Source of the DNA: Phycisphaerae bacterium
GTDB taxonomy: Bacteria; Planctomycetota; Phycisphaerae; UBA1845; PWPN01
Direction of reading: 5' to 3'
NCBI GenBank assembly: GCA_018003015.1
Contig: JAGNEZ010000063.1
Location: 1 to 33,206, forward strand
Length of the DNA stretch: 33,206 nucleotides
The first letter of the stretch is position 1. Each line of letters opens with the position of its first letter. Under the pieces are notes generated by a model. The model saw only the letters and a program-made list of their open reading frames with translations. It searched no databases and had not been told where the DNA came from. The position numbers were made by a program, and so were the translations under genes. Shown in pieces: positions 1 to 7,434 of this stretch.

Positions 1-559
1 AATCGCCCGGGCTTCACGGCCATGCGGGGTGTCCTCTGGTCGCTTGTGTATGGCCCCTGTTCGCTTCTGTATGGCCCCGGCGCGCCTGTCGGGTCCGCTT
101 GACCCGATTCGGGGTTCGCTTCCGGCTGTTCTGGTCTTGTGGTCGCCCCCCGCGGGCGGGCAGGCCTGGGATCGCACGGAACAACACCGCGCCCGTTCCG
201 GCAAAGATGAGCCTCCCGGAGCGGGATGAAGAGAGGCCGCTGGCCGGCTCGGTTGAGGGGGCGGGAGATCGGGGAGTTTGAGCCGGGGGGGGGTTTGGAG
301 TGGGTGACGAGGGGAGTCGGTCGGCGTCGAGCGTTCCGGTAACGGATCGGGCGGGGTGAACGGCTCGGGGGCGTGGACCGGATCGAACGGGGTGGGAGTG
401 CCCACGGCGGGGCGAGATTGGGGGGCATTCGCTCGGGGCGTCGGGCCGGACTCAACGCGATGCGGAAGCTCGGTGCGGAAGCTCGACCTGGAGCGGTCGC
501 TTGGTCCGTGCGGTCGTCCACGCAAGCGGAGAAGTGGCGGTTGACCGGAGAAGAGGCGT
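1..559. other. Left-edge stretch without a recognisable gene
   Basis: No open frame here has a convincing start, ribosome site or recognisable protein; the short frames are typical of GC-rich noncoding DNA. Visible structure is a two-copy 21-nt tandem repeat at 40-81 and a G-rich run on the plus strand around 255-320, including nine consecutive G at 285-293. It lies beyond the terminator of the leftward operon, so it is probably intergenic. A gene starting left of the window cannot be excluded. Confidence 0.5.
40..81. repeat. Two-copy 21-nt tandem repeat
   Basis: Positions 40-60 and 61-81 match at 18 of 21 positions by eye (core CTGTATGGCCCC / GTGTATGGCCCC). The period is a multiple of three, so it would encode a 7-residue repeat if translated, but no real gene is evident around it. 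Confidence 0.5.
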
Positions 560-584
560 TCGAAATAAACGGGACTGTCCCGTT
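560..584 (-). terminator. Hairpin terminator of the leftward operon
   Basis: Positions 568-584 form a perfect inverted repeat, AACGGGA-CTG-TCCCGTT. Read on the minus strand it overlaps the TAA stop of the symporter gene (583-585) and is followed by a T-rich TATTTCG. A GC-rich 7-bp stem with a 3-nt loop and a T-rich tail fits an intrinsic terminator for the whole leftward operon. The T tract is short, so efficiency is uncertain. Confidence 0.65.
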
Positions 585-3069
585 ATCTCGTCCCGCGTCG
601 GCCGAAGGGCAGGATGCTGAAGGCGGCACTGATCAGGATCTGGACGAGGAGGGCGAGCGGCAGGGCCCACACGAAGCTAATCCCCGGGGTTCCGGTCAGT
701 TCCTGCCAGTAGCTGATGCCGATGACGGTGGCGAGCCCGAATACCAGTCCGGAAAGGGCGCCCAGCGGGGTAGCCCAGCTGATGAACATCGCGGTGAAGA
801 ACAGGCCGAACAGCGGGGCCACGCACAGGTTGACCAGTTTGAATGCGACCTCAAGGAGGTTGCCTCTCACGATGCCGACATAGGAGCTCAGGACAATCAC
901 GACCCCGCCGATGATGGCCGAAACGAGCCGGGCGAGCCGGATGGGCGAACCCTGCTCACCCTCCGCTCCCTCGGCCCGGCCGAGGAAGTCGCTCATGACC
1001 ACGGAGCATGAGGCATTCACGCCGGAAGAGAGGCTCGACATGGCCGCGGCCAGCAGGCCGGCGATGACCAGTCCGGTGATGCCGGCGGGAAGCCCGAAGA
1101 CAATGAACTGCGGAAACAGTGTGTCCGCATTGCTGGTCAGGGTCTGGCCATCCGGGATCATCTCCGGATGGGCCTGGAAGAACGCCATTAAGGGCAGCCC
1201 GAGGAGGCCGAGGAAGAGAGTCGTCAAGCCGTCGGCGAGCAATGAGGTGATCAGTACCCGCCGGGCTGCTCGGGCGTCGCGGGTTGCGAGGTAGCGCTGG
1301 ACGGCGATCTGATCGGATCCCGAGGTGCAGATGTACCAGGTGAACATGGCGATCATGATCCCGGCGAATGTTGTCCGGGCATGCCCGTCGTATCCCCACA
1401 CGACCTCCGGCCAATGGGCGGGCCATGCCGTTGGCCACCATGCTCCGATGCCGCCCATTCGTACCGTGATCACCGCGAACACGAGGATGGCCCCGCCAAA
1501 CAGGATCGCACCCTGCACCACGTCGGTCAACACGACCGCCCTGAGGCCGCCCATCGACGTGTACACCAGGACGATCAGGCCCATCAGCAGGCAGACGTAT
1601 GGAGCGATCGCTTCGGGAAGCCCGGTGAGCGGGATCAGCACCTTGTTCACTGTCGCGTAGATGATGACGGCCATCCACAGGAGCCGGATGGTCAGGAACA
1701 TGGTTGAGCCGAGCAGGCGGACACCATGTCCCAGATTAGCCTCTAGGATCTGGTATGCGCTGGTCACGCGCAGCTTCATGATGAAAGGGATCATGAACCA
1801 GCCGACCACAAGTGCCACGAACGGATAGGCCGCGACCGCCCCGCAGACCATGATCGGGCCGTAGCGGATCACCTCTCCGGGCCACGAGAGGTAGGAGATG
1901 GTGCTCATGAGTGTGGCAAACAGCGAAATCCCGACAATCAGCGGATTCATCCGGCGGCCACCGAGCAGGTAGTCCTCGGTGGTTTTCGAGCGGCGAGCGT
2001 AGTACCAGCCAATGGCGAGCATCCCCAGGCAGTAGGCGCCGATGACCGCCCAATCCAAGGAACTCATGCGATGCGGAGCGCGCCGGCCGATCCTGAGAAT
2101 GGCGTTGGCGGCCGCGACCCGCGTATCGAGTTCGGCGGCGGAGAGCAACTCGGCGAGGACCCGCACCTCTGCTTTCGTTCCCATGGATGCGAGAGCTGCA
2201 CAGGCTTCGTAGGCCTCATCTGGTTTGCCGGCGATGGCGTAGTGCACGAGCGGTGCCGCCCAACGGCCGTTCTCCCCGAGGCCAGCTTGAACCGCCGCTG
2301 TGCCGAGCAGGTAGACCCTGGCCGGCGAATCGGCTGGTTCGTTCTCCGCGGCCGCGGTCAGTGTTTGGCGGGAGGCCGGAGAGAGCTTGGTCAGATGGCG
2401 CAGGGCGTACGCGGCGTTGATACGCACGTCGGTTCTGTCCGACGAAAGGGACTCGAGCAAGGGGCGTTCAGCCTCGGGCTGGCCCGCGTTGGCCAGGGCC
2501 CATCGGGCATTCACCGAGAACGGGCCGGTCGTATGTGCAGCCACCCGCGCGAGTTCGTCGCTCACTTCGGCAGAAGGCACATATTTCAGCTTGGCCAGGG
2601 TTTCTGCGGCGTGGTTACGGTCTGGCGCAGCCTGGTCCATGAAGACGTCGACGATTCTGTTGACCCACTGCTGTTGCTGGCGATCGTTCGTGCTCGCCCG
2701 GGCGAGCACGCGCCAGATGCCGATGCGGTACTCGGGCTGGTTTCCGGCGGTCCGAAGTTCCTGCTGAAAGATGGGGAGGATGTCTTGCGGGTAGTCGAGG
2801 GCCAGCAGGCTCTCGGCCGCATGGACCTTCACCCATCGGGGCGCATCGCGCAGCGCGGCACGAAGCGTTGAGACTGCTTGTTCCCGGTAATCGCGCTCAC
2901 GGATAGCGGGACCGTCTGCTGCAGCCGAGCACGCCGCCCAGCTGCAGAATGCTCCGACTACGAGCGTCAACCGGACGAAGCTGCGATGTGCGAGCCCGGC
3001 GCTGACAAGGCGGAGGAACGCGGGCTTCCTCACCCCATGGGTGCCCCGTTCGTCTTGGTTGTTCCGCAT
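583..3069 (-). CDS. HEAT-repeat / sodium:solute symporter fusion
   Basis: This 828-residue protein probably imports a sugar or sugar acid using a sodium gradient. Residues about 20-51 contain a hydrophobic export or anchor segment. Residues about 60-330 are alpha-helical repeats resembling HEAT/PBS repeats, presumably outside the cytoplasm if the first segment is a signal peptide. Residues about 335-828 are a complete SSS-family (SLC5-like) transporter with about a dozen membrane segments, including the motif SYLSWPGEVIRYG and GGLRAVVLTDVVQ, typical of the family. Ordinary SSS proteins are about 500 residues, so the helical domain is an extra. It is the last gene of the leftward cluster, 51 nt after the oxidoreductase. 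The start is the ATG at 3069 with only a weak GGTGGG upstream. Transport fold is secure; substrate is inferred from the sialidase and aldolase upstream. Confidence 0.88.
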   Translation of the reverse strand: MRNNQDERGTHGVRKPAFLRLVSAGLAHRSFVRLTLVVGAFCSWAACSAAADGPAIRERDYREQAVSTLRAALRDAPRWVKVHAAESLLALDYPQDILPIFQQELRTAGNQPEYRIGIWRVLARASTNDRQQQQWVNRIVDVFMDQAAPDRNHAAETLAKLKYVPSAEVSDELARVAAHTTGPFSVNARWALANAGQPEAERPLLESLSSDRTDVRINAAYALRHLTKLSPASRQTLTAAAENEPADSPARVYLLGTAAVQAGLGENGRWAAPLVHYAIAGKPDEAYEACAALASMGTKAEVRVLAELLSAAELDTRVAAANAILRIGRRAPHRMSSLDWAVIGAYCLGMLAIGWYYARRSKTTEDYLLGGRRMNPLIVGISLFATLMSTISYLSWPGEVIRYGPIMVCGAVAAYPFVALVVGWFMIPFIMKLRVTSAYQILEANLGHGVRLLGSTMFLTIRLLWMAVIIYATVNKVLIPLTGLPEAIAPYVCLLMGLIVLVYTSMGGLRAVVLTDVVQGAILFGGAILVFAVITVRMGGIGAWWPTAWPAHWPEVVWGYDGHARTTFAGIMIAMFTWYICTSGSDQIAVQRYLATRDARAARRVLITSLLADGLTTLFLGLLGLPLMAFFQAHPEMIPDGQTLTSNADTLFPQFIVFGLPAGITGLVIAGLLAAAMSSLSSGVNASCSVVMSDFLGRAEGAEGEQGSPIRLARLVSAIIGGVVIVLSSYVGIVRGNLLEVAFKLVNLCVAPLFGLFFTAMFISWATPLGALSGLVFGLATVIGISYWQELTGTPGISFVWALPLALLVQILISAAFSILPFGRRGTR

Positions 3070-3120
3070 GCCGAGTTCCCACCGTATGCCGCTCGTCCCG
3101 GATCCGGCTGTGTACAGGGA

Positions 3121-4119
3121 TCACACCGTGACGAGCCGGCCTTCCTTGTTGCTGAGTCGAGCCGCTTCAAGGCACTTGAGTACGTGGATTCCGGCCTCCA
3201 GCGGGTGGTGCCAGGGGGTCCGTTTCTCGATCGCCTGGAGAAAAGCGCCAAACTCGTCCACGTAACATTGCTCGTACTGATAGCCCTTGGGCGGCAGGTA
3301 CACCTCGGACAGGCCGGTTGCGTTCAGGTATCGCTCGGCGCGGCAATCCGGGAACAACCGGATCTCGATCACGCCGTTCTGGCATACGATCCGGTAGACC
3401 GTCTGCTGCAGATCCTGCAGGAGGTCGAACTGAAACGTGACCACGGTGCCCTTGCGTGTCCGCCCGAGGAGTTGGAAGCAGTCGCAGCCGTCGATCTTGA
3501 GATCGCCGAGCTTGTGAGTCCTGCAAGACAGCTCGGCAAGCGAGTCATCAAGCAGCGAGTAGAGCTGTCCGAGGTCCTCCACGAAGACACCCTCAAACTG
3601 GGTGGGGTCGTAGAAGGCGGTATAGTTTTCCCATGGATGCCAGTTGGGCAAGTAGTTGCCCCACTCGAAGTGGTAGATCAGTGGGCGACCCATGGCCGGT
3701 TCGGCGAGCCACCGTTTGGCCCGCTGGACGACCGGGTGATAGGGTGTCTGAATGCCGAGAGCGGCCACCAGCCCGCTTTGCCTGACCAGGGCAGCGAGTT
3801 CTTCGGTACCGTCGAGGCGGTCAGAGAGAGCGATCTCGCAGAAGAAGTCTGTATTGGCCCGTGCCGCCGCCGCGCAGCATTCCACATGAAAGCGGGTTGG
3901 CGTTGAGACGACCAAGGCGTCCGGTTTCCACTTCAGGGCCTGCTCCAGGTCCGGCAGGCTCTCGACGCCATGCCGGGAGAGGCACTCCGCCCGCCGGTCC
4001 TGGCGGACGTCGACGAGGCGGATGGCCGAGGCTGGCACGCCGTGAGCGAGCAGGCAGCGAATCCGACGCCTGCCCATGGAGCCTCCGCCCAGCACGACGA
4101 AACTCTTGTGTGTTCCCAT
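3121..4119 (-). CDS. Gfo/Idh/MocA-family NAD(P)-dependent oxidoreductase, variant EKP motif
   Basis: A 332-residue cytoplasmic protein without a signal peptide. The N-terminus has the Rossmann dinucleotide-binding motif VVLGGGSMG (residues 8-16), followed by the family STPTRFH segment near residue 73. The usual Glu-Lys-Pro motif is replaced by Glu95-Ile96-Ala97, so the conserved lysine is absent. The family oxidises or reduces sugar derivatives. In this operon it may act on the sugar released by the sialidase and cleaved by the aldolase, but that is inference. The ATG at 4119 is chosen over an upstream in-frame one at 4374 because GGGGG (in CTGCAGGGGG) precedes it and the longer form would run into the sialidase gene. 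It follows the sialidase stop by 41 nt and precedes the symporter by 51 nt. Confidence 0.85.
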   Translation of the reverse strand: MGTHKSFVVLGGGSMGRRRIRCLLAHGVPASAIRLVDVRQDRRAECLSRHGVESLPDLEQALKWKPDALVVSTPTRFHVECCAAAARANTDFFCEIALSDRLDGTEELAALVRQSGLVAALGIQTPYHPVVQRAKRWLAEPAMGRPLIYHFEWGNYLPNWHPWENYTAFYDPTQFEGVFVEDLGQLYSLLDDSLAELSCRTHKLGDLKIDGCDCFQLLGRTRKGTVVTFQFDLLQDLQQTVYRIVCQNGVIEIRLFPDCRAERYLNATGLSEVYLPPKGYQYEQCYVDEFGAFLQAIEKRTPWHHPLEAGIHVLKCLEAARLSNKEGRLVTV

Positions 4120-4160
4120 GTTGTCCCCCTGCAGGAGCCTGATCCTCGCACCGGCCAGCC

Positions 4161-5876
4161 TCATCGGCTTGCGGCGGGCACGTCCTTCAGTGTCCAATGG
4201 GTGCCCATCAGGGCCGGCGGCTCGCCCGGCCGTTCTGCCTGGTAATAAACCGTCCAGATCGATCCATCCTTCAACTGCACCGATGCAGGATATCCCATAT
4301 CGCCCTCGAAGGCGGCCGCGAGCTTGATCTCCTTCTTGACGTCCCATGTTCTCCCAAGGTTGCGGCTGATGCACGCATGCTGGCCGAACGGTGGGCGTCG
4401 TCGGGCGTACACCGCCAGCAGCCAGCCGTTCGTCAATCGGATCACGTGCGGTGGATGACCTTGCATCGGTGTCGTGTGTGGCGCCGACCAGGTCGCGCCG
4501 CCGTCGACGCTCTCAGACTGGCGGAGCTGATCCGGTGGATTGCAGTCCCGGAACAAGGCCACGAGCGTACCAGGCGATGCTTCCACCACATGGACTTCGT
4601 CGTAGGAGAGCATGCGGTCCCCCGCAGGTACGGGGAAGTCCGCGATGATCTTCCAGGTCTGACCGTCGTCGCGCGACTCGGAAATCGAGACCTTGTGAGG
4701 CGAGCCATCCGGCGTGCCGTTGTAGTCCTTGGGTGTCGTGTGCGAGGAATGCGGCCGCTGGCCCATGAAGAGGAGTCGGCCGTCGCTCAGTTGGATAGGG
4801 CCGTGCGGCGTCGTGACCGGCGTACGAATCGGCTGTCCCCAGGTCTTGCCGCCGTCAGTGGAACGAACCACGTAGTGGCCCTGCAGGTCCGTCCCATAGG
4901 GAGGCCCGGTGAACCAGCTCACCAGCATCGTCCCCTTGGCGGTGCAGATGACACCGGCATCGCGATCGTCGATGCGGAGGTCCTGGATGGTGATGGCTGG
5001 ACTCCACGTCTTGCCACCGTCAGAGCTCCGGCTGATCTGCGTCTTGCCGTCCTCGGAGATATGCCCCGTGCGGTCACCGGAGAAAGCGGCGATCAGATCA
5101 CCGTTGGGGGCCAGGGCGATCGAGGGCCATCCGATGTAGCGCTGCCTGCACAGGACGCGTTGTGGTTCGAGGATGGTGGCCATTTCCTGGTCGGTGGCGA
5201 CGTCCGTGCCGGTGGACTTGATTTCCCAGCGGCTGGCAATGGCCGCGCGTTTCCCGGTGATCTTCAGGTTTGAGAACTCGACGGCTCCTTGGCTGGTGTA
5301 CACGCCGACAAGTCCCTCGGCATAGGTGCGGTCGTTTGCGCTGAGCACGAGTTTGTCGTCCAAGTAGACCTCGACACGGCCGGTGCGGGTCTGGGCCCGA
5401 GCGGTGTACCAGCGGCCGGGTTCCATGGCGATCTGGTTCTTTCGGGTGATCTCGTTGCCGTCGGCCATGATGTCGCCGCGGAAGAGGATGACCTGGTCGA
5501 AGCGGGTATCGAAGTGGATGAAGTATCCGCGGGCCGAGTCTTGGGCGTTCAGGATCAAGCCTGCCGCCTGCACGCCGTTGCCGCCGGGACTCACCCGGAA
5601 ACGCAGCTGCAGGGTCGGATCGGCGACCGTCGCGCCGCGGTGGACTGCCTGCGGCTGGCCGGAATTGTCGGTCTGCTCGAGGCGCCCATCGCGGATCGTC
5701 CAGGCGCCGCCCACGAACGTCCAGGCGGCGGGGGGGGGAATGAGCGGTGCATCGCTGAGTTCCTCAGCCCGCAGAGCGCGAGGCGGAATCGCAAGGCTTG
5801 CCAGAACCAGCAAAAAGGGACCTAGCCATCTCCTTGATCTGTCCGCGTTCCGATCGTCGCGTCTGAAGCCGGTCAT
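4161..5876 (-). CDS. Secreted Asp-box (BNR) sialidase-like protein with N-terminal LamG-like domain
   Basis: This 571-residue exported protein probably releases terminal sugars from glycans. Residues about 1-38 are a signal peptide ending ALRA. Residues about 45-200 resemble a concanavalin/LamG-like (DUF1080 type) domain. Residues about 215-560 form a beta-propeller with five Asp boxes: SSDGGKTW, STDGGKTW, SRDDGQTW, SVDGGATW and SRNLGRTW. Asp boxes are typical of GH33 sialidases but also occur in other propellers. The classical RIP motif is represented only by RYIGWPS, so sialidase activity is likely rather than certain. The start is ATG 5876, with GGAGG five bases upstream, not ATG 5888. Its propeller is clearly homologous to that of the protein at 14868-17534. 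It lies between aldolase and oxidoreductase genes. Confidence 0.85.
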   Translation of the reverse strand: MTGFRRDDRNADRSRRWLGPFLLVLASLAIPPRALRAEELSDAPLIPPPAAWTFVGGAWTIRDGRLEQTDNSGQPQAVHRGATVADPTLQLRFRVSPGGNGVQAAGLILNAQDSARGYFIHFDTRFDQVILFRGDIMADGNEITRKNQIAMEPGRWYTARAQTRTGRVEVYLDDKLVLSANDRTYAEGLVGVYTSQGAVEFSNLKITGKRAAIASRWEIKSTGTDVATDQEMATILEPQRVLCRQRYIGWPSIALAPNGDLIAAFSGDRTGHISEDGKTQISRSSDGGKTWSPAITIQDLRIDDRDAGVICTAKGTMLVSWFTGPPYGTDLQGHYVVRSTDGGKTWGQPIRTPVTTPHGPIQLSDGRLLFMGQRPHSSHTTPKDYNGTPDGSPHKVSISESRDDGQTWKIIADFPVPAGDRMLSYDEVHVVEASPGTLVALFRDCNPPDQLRQSESVDGGATWSAPHTTPMQGHPPHVIRLTNGWLLAVYARRRPPFGQHACISRNLGRTWDVKKEIKLAAAFEGDMGYPASVQLKDGSIWTVYYQAERPGEPPALMGTHWTLKDVPAASR

Positions 5877-6118
5877 TGAAGCCTCCATCTAACGACCCTC
5901 ATGTTGTCGATGGCAACAAACCTCTCGAGCACCTGTGGTGCCAAATGCTGAGTCTGGGCGACACTCGGCGTGTGAAGAAGCAGTACTACAACCGCGAGGG
6001 CCCGTGCACCCTGCACGGCGAGGGAGCCAAGGCAACAACCGCCCCCGTTGCGGGCGAGCACCGGCTGCGGCGGCTCAGTCCGATTCCGGGACGTATCTGC
6101 CGGTTCAGCCTCCTTCAT
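5873..6118 (-). CDS. Possible small ORF bridging aldolase and sialidase genes
   Basis: An 81-codon frame, not recognised. Support is positional: its ATG at 6118 overlaps the last codons of the aldolase gene, GGAGG lies about 10 nt upstream, and its TGA overlaps the sialidase ATG as ATGA, as in translationally coupled genes. A hydrophobic stretch (ALAVVVLLLHTPSVA) in the middle could be a membrane or export segment. Composition is otherwise unremarkable and it may simply be a chance frame filling a 228-nt gap. Confidence 0.3.
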   Translation of the reverse strand: MKEAEPADTSRNRTEPPQPVLARNGGGCCLGSLAVQGARALAVVVLLLHTPSVAQTQHLAPQVLERFVAIDNMRVVRWRLQ

Positions 6119-7022
6119 CCGTCGAGGTCCTCCAGTTCGCCGGTATTCGTCGCCGAAAGGTCTCCATGCAGGTGTCTCCTGCGAAGGTGTACGGCGGCAG
6201 AAGCCGCAGGGGAAATCGCGGCAGCTGGAGCTTGATCAGCACCTTGTCGAAGGCGCCGTCGATGTGCCCCGCTCCCCCGACCGCCTGCTCGAGGGCCTTG
6301 CCCAGGATAGCCAGTTCTTCGCCCATTCTTCTCAACTCACCGCCGCGGGCGTCGAAGAATTGCCTGGCCTTTGCGAAATGGCAGAGTGCCAGTGAGATCA
6401 AGAGGCCGCACTCGGCCTCATCCCGGCATTCGGCGTAACCCGGCTCGGTGAAGAAGAACTGCAGGTCGGGGGCTTTGCGAAGCATGTCCACGCGGCCGGT
6501 GCGGTCCGGACCTCCGCCATATTTGACTGCCACGAGATTGGGGTGATCCGCCGACAGCCTGGCGTAGTCACCACCGGTTAAGACTCGTCCGCTTCTCGAC
6601 AGGTTGTAGTGCATAAAACGGCAGGTGGGAAAACGGTCACAGACCTCGTGGAATGAAACAGCGACCTCGCGGTCGGTCAGTCGCCCCCAACTCGGCAGGG
6701 AGATCTGAAACGTTGCGATGCCCAGGTCGCGGCATCGCTCGATGCGCTCGATCACGGTGGACAGCGAGAGGCTGATGATTCCGACCATGGGGTGGTTTTC
6801 GGGCTTGGGCATCTCCTGCCGGAACAACTCCACGATCGCGTCGAATTGCCGGTCGCTGACCGCGTACCCTTCGCCGGCGGTGCCGAACACGTACAGGTGG
6901 CGGGTCAGATTGTCGCGCAGGAGCCTGATTTCCTGGCGGAAAAGCACTTCGTCCGGTGTCCAGTCCGGTTTCCAGGGCACCACGCAGGTGGCGAGGATGG
7001 CGGGCGGATAGCGCTTGGCCAC
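6105..7022 (-). CDS. DapA/NanA-superfamily class I aldolase (N-acetylneuraminate lyase-like)
   Basis: A 305-residue cytoplasmic TIM-barrel enzyme of the dihydrodipicolinate synthase / N-acetylneuraminate lyase superfamily. Visible family landmarks are GTAGE at residues 47-51 (substrate carboxylate loop), Tyr139 in MHYNLS (proton relay) and Lys167 in LVAVKYGG (Schiff-base lysine). Length matches the family. Enzymes of this group cleave or form pyruvate-containing compounds. Neighbouring sialidase and symporter genes favour sialic acid or keto-acid sugar cleavage over lysine synthesis, but specificity cannot be read from sequence by eye. The start is GTG 7022, because AGAGAAAGG lies 8 nt upstream; a longer ATG frame from 7064 overlaps the lipoprotein gene. 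Start and lipoprotein stop are only 4 nt apart, suggesting translational coupling. Confidence 0.85.
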   Translation of the reverse strand: MAKRYPPAILATCVVPWKPDWTPDEVLFRQEIRLLRDNLTRHLYVFGTAGEGYAVSDRQFDAIVELFRQEMPKPENHPMVGIISLSLSTVIERIERCRDLGIATFQISLPSWGRLTDREVAVSFHEVCDRFPTCRFMHYNLSRSGRVLTGGDYARLSADHPNLVAVKYGGGPDRTGRVDMLRKAPDLQFFFTEPGYAECRDEAECGLLISLALCHFAKARQFFDARGGELRRMGEELAILGKALEQAVGGAGHIDGAFDKVLIKLQLPRFPLRLLPPYTFAGDTCMETFRRRIPANWRTSTDEGG

Positions 7023-7026
7023 AGAA

Positions 7027-7425
7027 TCAGCCTTTCTCTCTCCCGGGCGGGTTGGGGGAAGCACGCTTGCGGGTCAAATGCGTGGGAACCTCGTCATTTC
7101 CGAAGGAAAACTCCTCCTCGCTCAATTTGCGAATGCTCAGCGGCGGATTCTTACCGAGGATGATCTTTCCCCCTTCAATACGCCACTTGCCTGTCTGGGT
7201 TTTGTCGCCCACTCGGGAGGCACACGTTCCGTTGGCTTTGAACTCGATCACTTCCTCGCGGCCCTCGCCGGCACCCAGAGGCAGCGGTCTTGACCATGTT
7301 CCGACGACTTGGGCAGTGATCTTGCGGTCATTCGGGTCTGTCTTCCTGCAGCCCGCGAGGGGCGCGAGCCATGAGAGGCACAGCAGCCAGACGAGACAGG
7401 ACATCGCTGTTGGGAATGACCTCAT
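7027..7425 (-). CDS. Small lipoprotein, lipocalin-like beta-rich domain
   Basis: A 132-residue predicted lipoprotein. The N-terminus is a short positively charged start, a hydrophobic stretch and a lipobox LAGC with the lipidated cysteine at residue 26. The mature part has alternating beta-type segments (VVGTWSRPLPLG, EVIEFKANGTC, GKWRIEGGKIILG), reminiscent of the lipocalin-like copper-resistance/DUF families that describe a W-x-x-x-G-G-K-I motif. No function is assigned. It lies 9 nt after the pseudopilin stop and 4 nt before the aldolase start, so it is in the operon. It may be a surface or periplasmic accessory to glycan capture. Confidence 0.75.
   Translation of the reverse strand: MRSFPTAMSCLVWLLCLSWLAPLAGCRKTDPNDRKITAQVVGTWSRPLPLGAGEGREEVIEFKANGTCASRVGDKTQTGKWRIEGGKIILGKNPPLSIRKLSEEEFSFGNDEVPTHLTRKRASPNPPGREKG
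7031..7039 (-). promoter_or_regulatory. Ribosome binding site deciding the GTG start of the aldolase
   Basis: AGAGAAAGG on the minus strand sits inside the last codons of the lipoprotein gene and 8 nt before GTG 7022. It supports the GTG over the upstream in-frame ATG at 7064 and implies coupled translation of lipoprotein and aldolase. Confidence 0.6.
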
Positions 7426-7434
7426 GCTCGATCT

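Noticed and set aside
373-1011. 212-codon plus-strand frame at the left
   Set aside because: It overlaps the antisense of the symporter C-terminus from 583; the translation is Glu/Asp/Gly-rich without motif.
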